A program made the position numbers and the translations under genes. DNA of 64,000 bases, taken from positions 310,001-374,000 of the forward strand of contig JAVHJL010000013.1 of NCBI GenBank assembly GCA_036971715.1, read 5' to 3'. This DNA comes from Arthrobotrys musiformis (Eukaryota > Ascomycota > Orbiliomycetes > Orbiliales > Orbiliaceae). Positions within the stretch are counted from its first letter, which is position 1. Every line of letters starts with the position of its first letter. Positions 1 to 10,600 of the stretch are shown here, one piece after another. A model generated the notes under the pieces. That model did not search any database. It was given only the letters and a program-made list of their open reading frames with translations, and was not told the origin of the DNA.

Positions 1-173
1 GAGGACCAGTATGGCTTCCAGGGCATATACCTCTCCTGGAAGGCCTTATTATTCAGTGTGTGAACTAGTATTCCTCATTACAGTGTATCAGAATTGGGTC
101 CAACTATCTGGGGAGCTACCTGATCGCACGTGCACGTGCACGGCGGCTGAAGATATGGGGTACTCACGTATAT

Positions 174-2951
174 TCAAAGCCAGTCCCATTTGAGCCTCTC
201 TTTCATCAAACAATGGAGAGAGGATGTCGCCATATTTGACAAACGAAGCTTTTCCAGGCGCATCAGCTGATATTCGTATGCAAATTTCTGTATAACTCGA
301 CAGTGAAGTTTTTGGGGGGCGGACATACGAGTCAGCGTAAATTTGAAAACTGTAAATCCATTGTTGTCCCTATATCTATCAAAACCATGTATAGCAGACG
401 AAAGTGTTGTAGATAGTTGGCTGGCTGAATCCTTTGTTATCCACTCTCTGATAGATATATCGACTGTTACAAGGCCAGTCATTGGGTCGTATCGGAAGAA
501 ATCTCTTCCAGAATCACGGAGATGGTAGATTACCTCCTTAACCTCTGGTCCCAGGTTTTCTTCCCTGAATGGCAAAGAGTCACTTTCGTCGTCGAAAATT
601 CCCGAAACCTCGGAATCCGATCTGTCACCCGAGGGCGCTGTGCTTTCAAGAATAGTTTCATCGAATTTTGAGACCCCCTCATAGATCTCTCTGTAGTGAT
701 CTGATATTTCAATAACATGGATACCAGAAACTCCCCACACAATCCACTTAAGCGCGGTAATAACAAGTTCTTGTTGACTTGGCGTTAGAGCCTCCAAGCT
801 GGACGTGTAAATGTCCCCAATAGAATCCGGCAGAGTGTCAACCTTTTGCTCTAATGGTAACTTCGAGGGTTGTTGTAGGTGTGCAATAATTAGCCTTGCC
901 CTTGTAAAGTCACCACTGGCTTTTTTGTAAACCGTTTCAACTATCTTGCCCATTTTTGAGGAGAAGTACGCTTCCCTCGGGTCAATTATACGATTCAAGA
1001 CCCGGGACACTTCGTATTTAAGGTACTCTCGGACGTCGTGGGCATTGTTTTCTTTTTCTATTTCTATCATCCTCGCGCTAGGGGGCCCGGTAGATTCGAT
1101 TCGATCCTGGATATCCTTAAAGTTGTAACCTGCAGTGCCGAGCTCTTCATAGATCTTTATTGTATCGCGAGCTGATATTATGATTCGGACGGTTTTGGTA
1201 AGGGACAGTTTAAGACAGCCTAGGATATCCTTTTCCCGCCTGTCCTTGCATTCATCGAGTGCGTCGAGTATCATGTATATACGGTTGGGGATGGTAGATG
1301 CGATATTTCGAATCGTTTCAGCCATAGTTCTCGGGCTCCCAAACACTACAGGATTTTCTGCCTGATCGCCTAGCCCGAAACATGGGTTCAGGATCTCAAT
1401 CACCTTTTCCAATATTCCGAAGTTGTTCCGAATGACATCATGGTCTAGAAGCTGGAATAAAATTATTTCAAATGCCGTTTGTGTTCTTTGGATGTCCGTG
1501 CCCCCTTTTTTGAAGAAGAACCGAAGTATAATATTACCGGTTTGGGATCGTAGGTCTCTATGTATTCGCATCATTGCAATCGACTTTCCATAGCCTCTTG
1601 GAGCCTCGAGGCATAGCAAATTGGTGTCTCCGCATGCGGACTTCCAATTTACGTAAGTGTCGTGGTTTAAGAGCCATTTAATTATTTCGCGCTGACTTGT
1701 TATATCGTCTAGGCGGCTTTGTAGTGACTTAAGGTAAATTTCCTGAGGCCTGGAAGGTTCTATTCTACTTTTTTGTCGATCCAGTTCGGTGCGGAGAGAC
1801 TCATAGTATACGATATCCATCAATTCTTTCGCAACATGAGAGATTTCTAGACTTTCCCTTAGTTTGAGACGTAACATCCAGGATCTGGAGCCCTCGCAGG
1901 TCCTTACCTTTTAAATCCTTTTCGATACTTTCGCTTTTTAAGCGAGTTACTTCAAATTAATCGTTAGCACAATCTATTATTCAGAGCGTGATCGAGTCCG
2001 CAGGTACATACTTATGTTTCCACGGATAAGAAAGTCCTCGTAAAGAACTTGGGCTTTCTCTACAACGGTTTGGTAATGACCAAGCAGGGCTGAACCCTTC
2101 TGGTCCAAGGTTCCCGTAAACGTTTCTTTTAAAGCCCTTCCATAGACTGGTTGTCCAAAGTTTCAACCCACTAAGTTAGGTCCGAGCTTTTCTTGTGGTA
2201 TACCCTGAATAGTATATAGTCTGGGTTTTTACGTACCCCTTAGGCTTCTGGAAGCGTCATGGGGCTTTACATGCCATAGAAAGTCCAAAACTAAGAAAAT
2301 TAGCTCTGGTATGTCGAAGTCCCATATCTCGGGTTCTGTTAAACCCCCAATAATTTTCGAGGACGACTCGTAGAGGGGTGCCCGTTGCTCCAGTCGGAGA
2401 CATAGCTCAATCATCGTGGCGATAGCATTGCAAGTACTAAAAATGCGCTGTCGAACCGCCGCCGTCATTGTGCCCAGCTAGAAATGAGATTTTTGAATAT
2501 TATCAGCGGATTCGAGGGCGGGTGAACAACTCTCAGTTAGGTTGCATTTGTTGTGCTGGCGAGTCGGCAGTAAGGCAGTGGCTCTATAGATCTATCTTAC
2601 CGATATCAACGAACTTATCCCAAACCACACCATGGAAACACTTTCAGGCGCTGCGGACATAAAGCTATCTACAATTGATTGTACTCTCGAAAGTGTGGTC
2701 ATCAAGTTGTCAAACTTATCCAATTTATCCTCCTTTTCAGTAGCCTCCTGGCAGGTCTTTTTGAGGTCAGCTATCCCCATTGAACTTTTTAGGAATTCCT
2801 CCAGCTCCAGCGTCTTCTTCTCTCTTTTCCCAATAACCCCATCGCGTAATCTTTGGCGTGCAGTATCAAAGCAATGTTCCAGAGTTTTCCGTTTGAGGTC
2901 AGGTTCATCCGGCGGCCCAACAGCCGTCTTGTCGAAATCTTGTGTTGGCAT
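174..2951 (-). CDS. NACHT-type NLR (STAND) protein without visible repeat domain
   Basis: Proposed exons are 2951-2601, 2477-2237, 2146-2012 and about 1846-174, giving roughly 799 residues. The first three introns keep phase. The last acceptor, near 1847, is the least certain. The N-terminal ~170 residues resemble the helical domain that precedes NACHT in fungal STAND proteins (a VWFGISSL segment, then helices). The NACHT part has a P-loop-like APRGYGKS, in which the usual first Gly is Ala, and a Walker B MILDALDEC. An RFFFKKG strand also fits the family. Family members act as cytosolic sensors in non-self recognition and cell death. After the winged-helix-like region (VTVDISIREWI) the frame stops, with no ankyrin, TPR or WD40 repeats. 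The gene is therefore short for the family, truncated, or continues past the window edge by an intron I cannot see. A same-strand subtilase lies upstream. Confidence 0.72.
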
Positions 2952-3783
2952 GTCGAATCCTCCTAGCGATATTGCTCCCGACGATACTTAACTTCAAGAT
3001 ACCGGTCCTAGCTCTATTCTATATATATACCGCGGGGGGCCCCCACTATATACATTGAACCGACAGCTGCGGGTCTAGGAATTTTACTGGCGGCTTGCTT
3101 GGAAGCAGTAGGACCTCCTGCTGCTATTTACAACCAAGATATCGATCGTATACCTAGAGTACATCATAAAAATTTAAAAAAAGAGCTTACTCAGCAGGCG
3201 ACAAGACATTTAATATATCAGCTGCTTCCGAATTACCCCGCTTTCAGCTGATCGTAGTCGATAATAAGACACGGCTTTTTCCAGCTCTGTTAAAGGGGAT
3301 CGGGACATAAACTTTTAACTACATCTCTTGCGTAAATTCTTGATGACATCTCTTACTAAGGCCCATTACCTCACCAGTGTATCGTTAGTAACATTTGTTA
3401 TTTGCCCTTCAACTGCAAATGCTTCAGCGCTCAGGCCTAGACACAACGTAATCAATACATCAACCCCGCCGATTACTCAGTATAATACCAAGATCGTCGG
3501 TAAAGAAGCTACCGAATCCCTGTGATCTTGGTGAATAGTGTAGGTTAATTTCGACGTTCAGCAAAAATTACGGGCATACTCGGTCAAGAGCACCCCGATG
3601 GTCTAGGTACTAGACAAGCTCAAAAGTGAAATATATGTATCTAATAGCTGTAGCTAGAAAAGGCAATCAATTCACTAATCTGAGTACAAACAATGCTGGG
3701 GTGTGATTTGAATTCAATGAGGAGATTTAATAAGATTAGGTAACTTAATGAATGGTAGCGGCGGTCGGTTAGAAGCACTAAGA
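2952..3783. other. Intergenic region between NLR and subtilase; one doubtful small ORF
   Basis: This stretch holds the putative NLR promoter and the 3' flank of the subtilase. An open frame of 65 codons at 3328-3525 on the plus strand starts with a hydrophobic, signal-peptide-like segment (SVSLVTFVICPSTANASA). It has no other support, so I do not call it a gene. Confidence 0.5.
3019..3029 (-). promoter_or_regulatory. TATA-like element of the NLR gene
   Basis: An alternating TA tract lies about 70 bases upstream of the NLR start codon at 2951 on the minus strand. Position and sequence fit a TATA box. It is also next to a G-run/C-run inverted repeat (about 3031-3045), so it could simply be low-complexity sequence. 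Confidence 0.35.
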
Positions 3784-6071
3784 TCACTTGGCATTGGCCA
3801 TTTGTTCCTCAGTTATGCCGTTCCATAGCGCCTTAGGCCCGTTCTTCGTGCGATTATATGCTAGGTCGTACATCCCCTGTACGACGTTGTCAACCGTGAA
3901 TACACCCGATGAAATCCACATCGCGATCATTGCGGTTACTGCCGGCGTACCTATACCGATAGAGAACATTAGTCAAAAATTATCCCTACTTCCAGTTTAA
4001 AAGACGGAAAGCCAACTGAGCAGTGAGGGGGGTACTCTGTGAACGGGCGCCACGAGTAGTTAGACTTACTAAACGACGTTCCATGCCGCCAGCCAAGGCC
4101 CTTGGAATTAGGTTTCACAAATATCGCGCTGCGACCCATGTAAGGATCTTGGAGCGGGACCGCAACAGCAGCTGGCGAAGGCCCTGACACTTGCACAAAG
4201 TCCGCACTTTGAAAAATCTTGTCAATATTTTCTTTAACATCATAGCCACCAACGACCACGAATCGGTCCCCATATGTTTTCCTGAAATTTTCATCAAACA
4301 TCAGATCCTGCGGGAACGTTGATATCGGCGTTTGCTAAGGTCTGCATGTTAGCTTAAGTCCATTTCGCAGGATAATGAATTTTGTGGCCTCACCGGACTT
4401 CCATTCCCAGCGCCAGCGACTATAATGACGCCACCTTTGCTCAGATTCCGGCTCAAGAGCGACATGAAGATTTCTTTCGCAACCTTATTCAAGCCCGTCC
4501 AAACCATAGAGATGTTAATGATGCAAAATTTATCTGAATTTACATCCACAATGTGATTCCTGATTTTACGGAACATATCAGCCACCAGCAAGCTACTCAG
4601 AGCTCCGGTACCATCCATCGCCTTGACTATCACCATTTCCACCCTTGGGGCGATCCCAACGTACCCCCCGGCGATCTTACTTGCAACCGAAGAGCCGTGA
4701 TAACTGATATCATCCGACTTCTCGTCGTGAGGCAAGGAACCCGGGAATATCCAATCCTGGACCTTTATTTTCCGTAGCTCCTGTGTAAAATAAATTACCG
4801 CATTATGTTAGCGCGACGGGCACAATGGCTATATGTATAACATCTCATCCTTAATTTAGTTATGACGCCAAAATAAGTCTCCCGCGCTATAGCGCTTATA
4901 TTCACATTAAATGGACCCCGATATCGATTGAACGATGTAGTGGTAAGTAGCGTAGTGACATTAATCGAGATAATCGACGTCCCATAAACGTTCCGAATAT
5001 GCTATTATGAGTACTTACTGGGTGTCTAGGATCAAATCCTGAGTCGATAACGTAAACCACTACGCCGGCACCGATCTTCGTATAAAACCAGTAGTCTCGG
5101 GCGACCCTGGACATTTGGTCGTATCTCTTGATCATTGAAGGCGGCTGAGACAAAATTAGGAGATCCTTAGTCGCCGGTTTACGACCGACCTTCGCAGAAA
5201 CATCGTCTCTTTTCAATATATTGACATCGTGTCGTGACGTATTATTGACATTTCCTTGATTTTCGAAATCGAAGACTGCGTTCAAGGCCTCCGAGCTAGT
5301 CGTAAAAGATTTCTCGCGTCTCGTTATCTCTGCTGATTGCCTTTTTCGCGAAGAGTTCTTCTGTTTTCCAGTCCTGGGCTTCTCGGGGACCAGCCAGGGG
5401 AACTGATGAATCGCGTTGGGTGACGAAATATCAAAATTAGAAGCCTCCCGAGTAGCTGAATACGGTGAGTCTACTGATCGAACCTATACAGACCGCGAAG
5501 ACCTCATCAGAAAAGTAAATCGGCAGCGGTACCACGCATTGATGACCGCGGGAGCCTGGAAAAGGCTATAATATTCAACGAGGGAGGCTCCCCGGGGCAT
5601 ACTAGCTATACCAATGCAATTTTTGGAATTTGAATCCGGGTATCCAAAAGATTTAAGAAACAAAAGTAACAAGAAAGTTCTTACCCACGGCACGATACCA
5701 GGGTCGTAGGCAACAACCCGTATGAAATCTTTTAAAGCTGCTTGATCCGTAGTCGCAAACTTCATGAAAATCCAGCCTACTCGAGAGCGCTGATCCACGA
5801 CCACTTCAAAGCTGTAGCTCTTGGGGGGACTAAGGTATGGCAGTACATGTTTTCGGCACTCCTCAGTCCAAGAAAGATCGCCATTTTGCAAGCCCGCCTG
5901 GTTAAAATAAATCACCCAGTGTACTTCCCTCTGCACGAGTGCCCCTACCTTCGCAGATATAACTGGTAACGCTGGTTTCGCACCGGGCGTTTCTGATACT
6001 ACGCTTGCTGGAATTACAAGCAGCACGAAAGCCACCAGATTCATAAATTTTGTAAGCTCGGAAGTACCCAT
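3784..6071 (-). CDS. Subtilisin-like serine protease (S8), intact catalytic triad
   Basis: Five exons keep phase: 6071-5685, 5483-5019, 4780-4394, 4334-4070 and 3950-3784, giving 556 residues. The start has a hydrophobic secretion signal. A second Met 27 bases in (MNLVAFVLLVIPASVVS) would give a cleaner one. Residues ~50-130 look like a propeptide. Active-site motifs are Asp in VYVIDSGFD, His in YHGSSVASKIAGG, oxyanion Asn in VAGAGNGSP, and Ser in GTSFSTPAVTAM. The Ser motif is formed across the last intron (phase 1). It is probably a secreted or vacuolar endopeptidase. Its length suits a single-domain S8 enzyme. A basic, Ser-rich linker lies between pro-region and catalytic domain (residues ~155-180). 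Genes at 7649-14704 and 59591-61755 share its architecture and intron positions. The NLR gene follows on the same strand. Confidence 0.85.
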
Positions 6072-6127
6072 CGTCCTATAAGTCAGCTTTTATATTGAGG
6101 TCATGAATACGGAACTACCTTAGACCT

Positions 6128-6139
6128 TAATATATATAC
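6128..6139 (-). promoter_or_regulatory. TATA-like element of the intact subtilase
   Basis: A TA-rich run lies 57-68 bases upstream of the start codon at 6071 on the minus strand. This is a plausible TATA box on position alone. Confidence 0.35.
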
Positions 6140-7648
6140 TAATCGTGAGAGCATCCTACACTCTTTAAGTAAATTGAAAAGAAATCCTGATTTGCGAGCC
6201 CAAGTCATCGAAAGATTCACTATTGCCCATATTCACGCCGGGCCACAAGCTTCAAGGGTAATTCTTCATAGGAGACCGCGCCACCTTGGTTGCCGAATTC
6301 GAAGACATCTTGCAACAAGTTGCAAAGCTGCTACATGCACCGCTGGTGCCGGGGGCGGCGTCCGCCCCCACTCACATTATACAATATTGTGCGAGACATG
6401 GCAAAGCTTGTAACAAGCCCACTTCGAGTCATGCTCTCATGATGCAAATTGAAACTCCTTGAGTCTCTTGTTCCTAACGGCTTGTTGAACCGTGTCCTTA
6501 TATATCCCTTAGCTAGCAATTAATGCCTGTAAATGCGAGTGAAGAAGTGCATCGTGGGCGTCGGCCAGCCTGCGATACTGCGGCAAAGTAACCCTGACGA
6601 TATACTTGGGGGACGGTAATATAAAAACTACAAAGTATGAGCTAATCATGTTCGCTCTATATCCAGTTGCCGATCAATTGGACTCCGATTAAATTAGTCT
6701 CGTACCCAGACCGCACCTCACACAAAGTGCCCGACTCTGACCAAATGATACTAGTTAGCGAAGATCGGACAATAAGGGACCAATACGAGCGCAACTACGT
6801 CCGCCTGGATCTTTCTTTCTTAGTGGTTCCTCGCCGTGTTCATAGGCCCCACCTCGTGGAACTTGGCTCCGCCTCTAAAAAAATGGCTCCGCACAGCTAG
6901 CGTCCATGATCGATTAATAAGGATAAATTTAGAACTCAGACGACATGGTTGTTGCACCCGCATCATTACGTGTAAATAGGGTCTGATCGACAGCAAATCC
7001 AGGCCTCCTCCAAATATATAACACTGTTTTAAATTTCGTAGAAGACCGTTCTCGCCGGGACGAAATCCTTTGTGTGCAGTGGAACCAACCGTCTTTTCCC
7101 ATCTGTTGTAAGACTAAAATCGATTTTATTAAATTTGTACAAACGTACTCCTTCTCGCGTAGTTAAAATAACACTCCGCGTAATATATTATACGCGTAAT
7201 ATATTATATGCCTAACAACATATGAAACGTTCGAGAGCTAAATGAAACCAACCTGGATTCGAGGCTAGAAACCAACAGTAAACGGGTTGAATCATGTTAG
7301 GTAGCGGCAGTTGAATGGCAATATTTCCATTCATCTCAGACGTGAGTCCTCATAGTTATTTAGAATGATATCTCTTTTTCAAATACAGATATATACAAAC
7401 ACACTGTGGAATCAAGACAGACTGAAAAACTATTATAAGTATCCTCGTTCTAGTATCCACCATAATGATAAGGGTATATAGAAACAATAGTATGCGTGTG
7501 TTTAAATCTCTATCAATACTAAGTTAATAACTGAACTAAAAACGTCTCCAGAGGCGCAATAGATCATGATTTACACGGTCTGAGAAACAGATCCATGAGA
7601 AAACTGTAAAGACGTAAGGACGGATTAGTCCCTTCTCTGTACAAGCCA
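6140..7648. other. Intergenic region, no supported gene
   Basis: No frame resembles a known protein or has usable splice signals. The region is AT-rich near 7140-7530 and contains the 16-base tandem repeat listed separately. It holds the promoter of the intact subtilase and the 3' flank of the giant gene. Confidence 0.6.
7177..7208. repeat. Two tandem copies of a 16-base unit
   Basis: The unit CGCGTAATATATTATA occurs twice head to tail. Each copy contains the palindrome TAATATATTA flanked by CGCG. It lies about 440 bases downstream of the giant gene's stop codon. It could be a chance duplication, a protein-binding site or a transposon footprint. Confidence 0.7.
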
Positions 7649-10600
7649 TCAAAATAATACATTCAACCAACTATTGCAATGAGCTCCATCAAGCCCGCTA
7701 ACCTTCCGAATGGCATTTGCCACACAGAGTGTTTGGTTATCTCGAGCCTTATGCTCCGCCATCCACTCCATCGTACCTTCTCCGAGGGCATTGGTCTCGC
7801 AGCTAAACCGCCATCCGGTTAGATTCTGTTGGCGGCACTCTTCTTCAATTGCTTTGTAAAGCTCCACCCCATTGTCAGCGTCTAAGAAACCGTATCCGGC
7901 CATCTGGAACAAAAATTCGTGTCCACCGTCTGCATTCGTCAAGTTACACTGGACTGTTTTTGCTTTCCTTGCTTTTGCACGGCTCGTACGAGGTCTGATA
8001 GTCCATAACGCCCCATCCCCCATTACACGACCACCACCTTTCCATTCTAGTGGATTGCTATCCCTATCCCCGTCACAACCACCAACTAGAACATCGCGAA
8101 GGTAGAGGATGCAGGATTCCTTGCTGGGACGGGTACCCTGGCCCCAGACAACGCTCACCTCGACTTCATTTGGAGTATCACCATGGCTTTCCATCCAAAA
8201 CTCACCGTAATCGGACTGTAACTCTAACTGCGGACAAAACTGGTTCTCTATCAAATTACGAATGGTTTGCGGGTTTAAATACCGATTGTGCGTAAGTCCG
8301 TAGCAGTTCCCTTGTTTAATGCCAACCCCTATTCTAGGGGGTGGAACGGCTACGACACCGGTGATGGCGCCACGTGTTGCTGCTGTTGCTACCAAAGTTT
8401 TCCATATGGTTCGAACCAATGGTATCCTGGCTTGTGCGTCTATCCCAACTTCGCGCTTCTCAGGTTTGTGGCTTTTTCCCGTTTCTGCGGGAGCGGCCCC
8501 GCGCGTAGAAGTTACGGCACCGACCGGAGCCAGGGAGGTTTCAGTTGCACAACTCTCAGTCAAAGTCTTCGTAATGTAAATAGGCGGAGCACCAAATACG
8601 GTCGATACAATAGTGGGTCTGAAGCCCCAGTCCGTTGTCGTCGTCACAACCGTAACGGTTCCCTTCGACCTTGTTTTGATATAAATCGTCTGCACATCGT
8701 TGTAGTTTGTTGAGACTAAAGTTACTATGCTCGTCTCCCCAGGCTTCGTGACATATATCGTGTTGACATCATTGTAGTTCGTTGACACCAGCGTCACAAT
8801 CTTAGTCTCGGGCGATTTGGTCACTGTTATTGTATTGATATCGTTGTAGTTGGTGGACACAAGCGTCACAATCTTTGTTTCCCCGTCTCTCGTGATATAT
8901 ACTGTGTTCGGATTGTCATAGTTTGTCGACACTATCGTCACTATCTTTGTTTCTCCATCTTTCGTAATAAATACGGTGTTTGGGTTGTCATAGTTTGTCG
9001 ACACTTGTGTTATTATCTTGGTTTGTCCGGCTTCAGTGATATATATTGTATTCGGATTTTCGTAGTTTGTTGAGACTTCCGTTACGATTTTAGTTTGCCC
9101 GACTTCGGTTATGACTTTGGTCTCCCCTCCCGAAGTGATGTAGATTGTCCGGGGGTTGTCGTAATCTGTCGAGGTGAAAGTTCTAATAACGGTTCTACCG
9201 ACCCCTCCCTTGCCTGTAGTTTCTGGGAGAAGGCTAGCAGTACCGGTGATGGTTATGGTAACGAAATTTGGGTCATCAAAGTTCGTTGAGGTATAAGTGA
9301 CTATCTTCGTCGCATTCCTCTGACCAGACGAGCTTGAGGAGCTTGAAGAACTCGACGAACTTGAACTAGAAGAACTCGAAGAACTCAAAGACGATCTTGA
9401 CCGACTCGAAGTTCTTGATGACGTCTCTGGATCTTCCGTAGTGGAAGTTGAGAAGCTTGTAGCAGTCTCCTCTGGTGAGGTCGTTGGCGTAGGCTCCTCC
9501 GGCTCCTCTGGATCCTCAGGTTCTTCCGGGTCGTCAGGGTCCGGTTCGTTCGGGTCGTCAGGCTTGTCTGGGTCCTTCGGGTCATCAGGTTTGTCTGGAT
9601 CTTTGGGGTCGCCAGGTTTATCTGGATCTTTAGGATCGCCAGGTTTATCCGGATCCTTACCATCGCCAGGTTTATCTGGATCTTTGGGGTCATTCGGTGT
9701 TTTAGCCGGTTCCTTCTCAACTGTTGTAGTCACAGTCACGGTCACAGTAGTAGGTTCATCTGGTTTATCGGGTTCATCGGGTTTATCAGGGTCTTTTCCA
9801 CGGTCAGGGTCCTTGTCGGGAATAGGGTCCTTCCCACCATCAGGGTCTTTGCTACCATCAGGGTCCTTGCCACCGTCAGGATCTTTACCGCCGGCGGGGT
9901 CTTTACCGACAGGATCTTTACCACCACTTGGGTCCCCCCCGCCGGTCCCACCTGGGGTATCTCCGCCATTAGCTCCAGGACCTCCTGGACCACCTCCTCC
10001 CCCTCCCCCTCCTCCGCCGCCAGGCGGACCTGGCGGTGGAACCGGTGGCGGTGGGACTGGAACCGGCGGCGCTGGCACCGGTATCGGTGGCGCTGGTACC
10101 GGTACAGGTACGGGAGGGCCAGGTACAGGTACGGGAGGACCAGGTATAGGTACAGGGACAGGAGGGAGGGCTAGCCATATAAAGTGAGGATAGTATACAC
10201 GCTGTATATATGGGGTAGGCTTTGGAGGCTTTCGGTCAGGTGGCTGCTCTCCTGGTTTGGTAGGTAATGGGTGTGCCAGAGGGTCATTTGGATCTACAGG
10301 TGGCCGTCCTCCTGGTTTAGTAGGTACTGGGTTTGCCAGAGGGTCATTTGGATCTACAGGCGCAGGACCGTCCGAATCCCCAGGTAGAGGTACAGGTCCA
10401 TCCGACCCTGGGAACGGTAGGGGATTACCCAATATTGGTGGAAAGATGCCGTTCAAGGGCGGCAGAGTCAGGCTGGGTAACACATCGCAGAATATTGGTA
10501 AGAAGCAAAGACCTTTTTGAAGCCTCGGAGGACGTGGGATTTTCGGCAAGGATATCGGAGGAATATTGATACCGAAGCCCCCAACATCTAGAGGGGGTCT

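Noticed and set aside
2632..2991. Plus-strand 119-codon frame opposite the NLR start
   Set aside because: It is fully antisense to NLR exon 1, which has homology and splice signals. The plus frame has neither.
9441..10187. Long plus-strand open frame rich in Gly, Ser and Pro
   Set aside because: It is the antisense of the KDPDGG/DPDKP and Gly-run repeats of the giant gene. The repeat composition keeps it open. No start context or splice signals support it.
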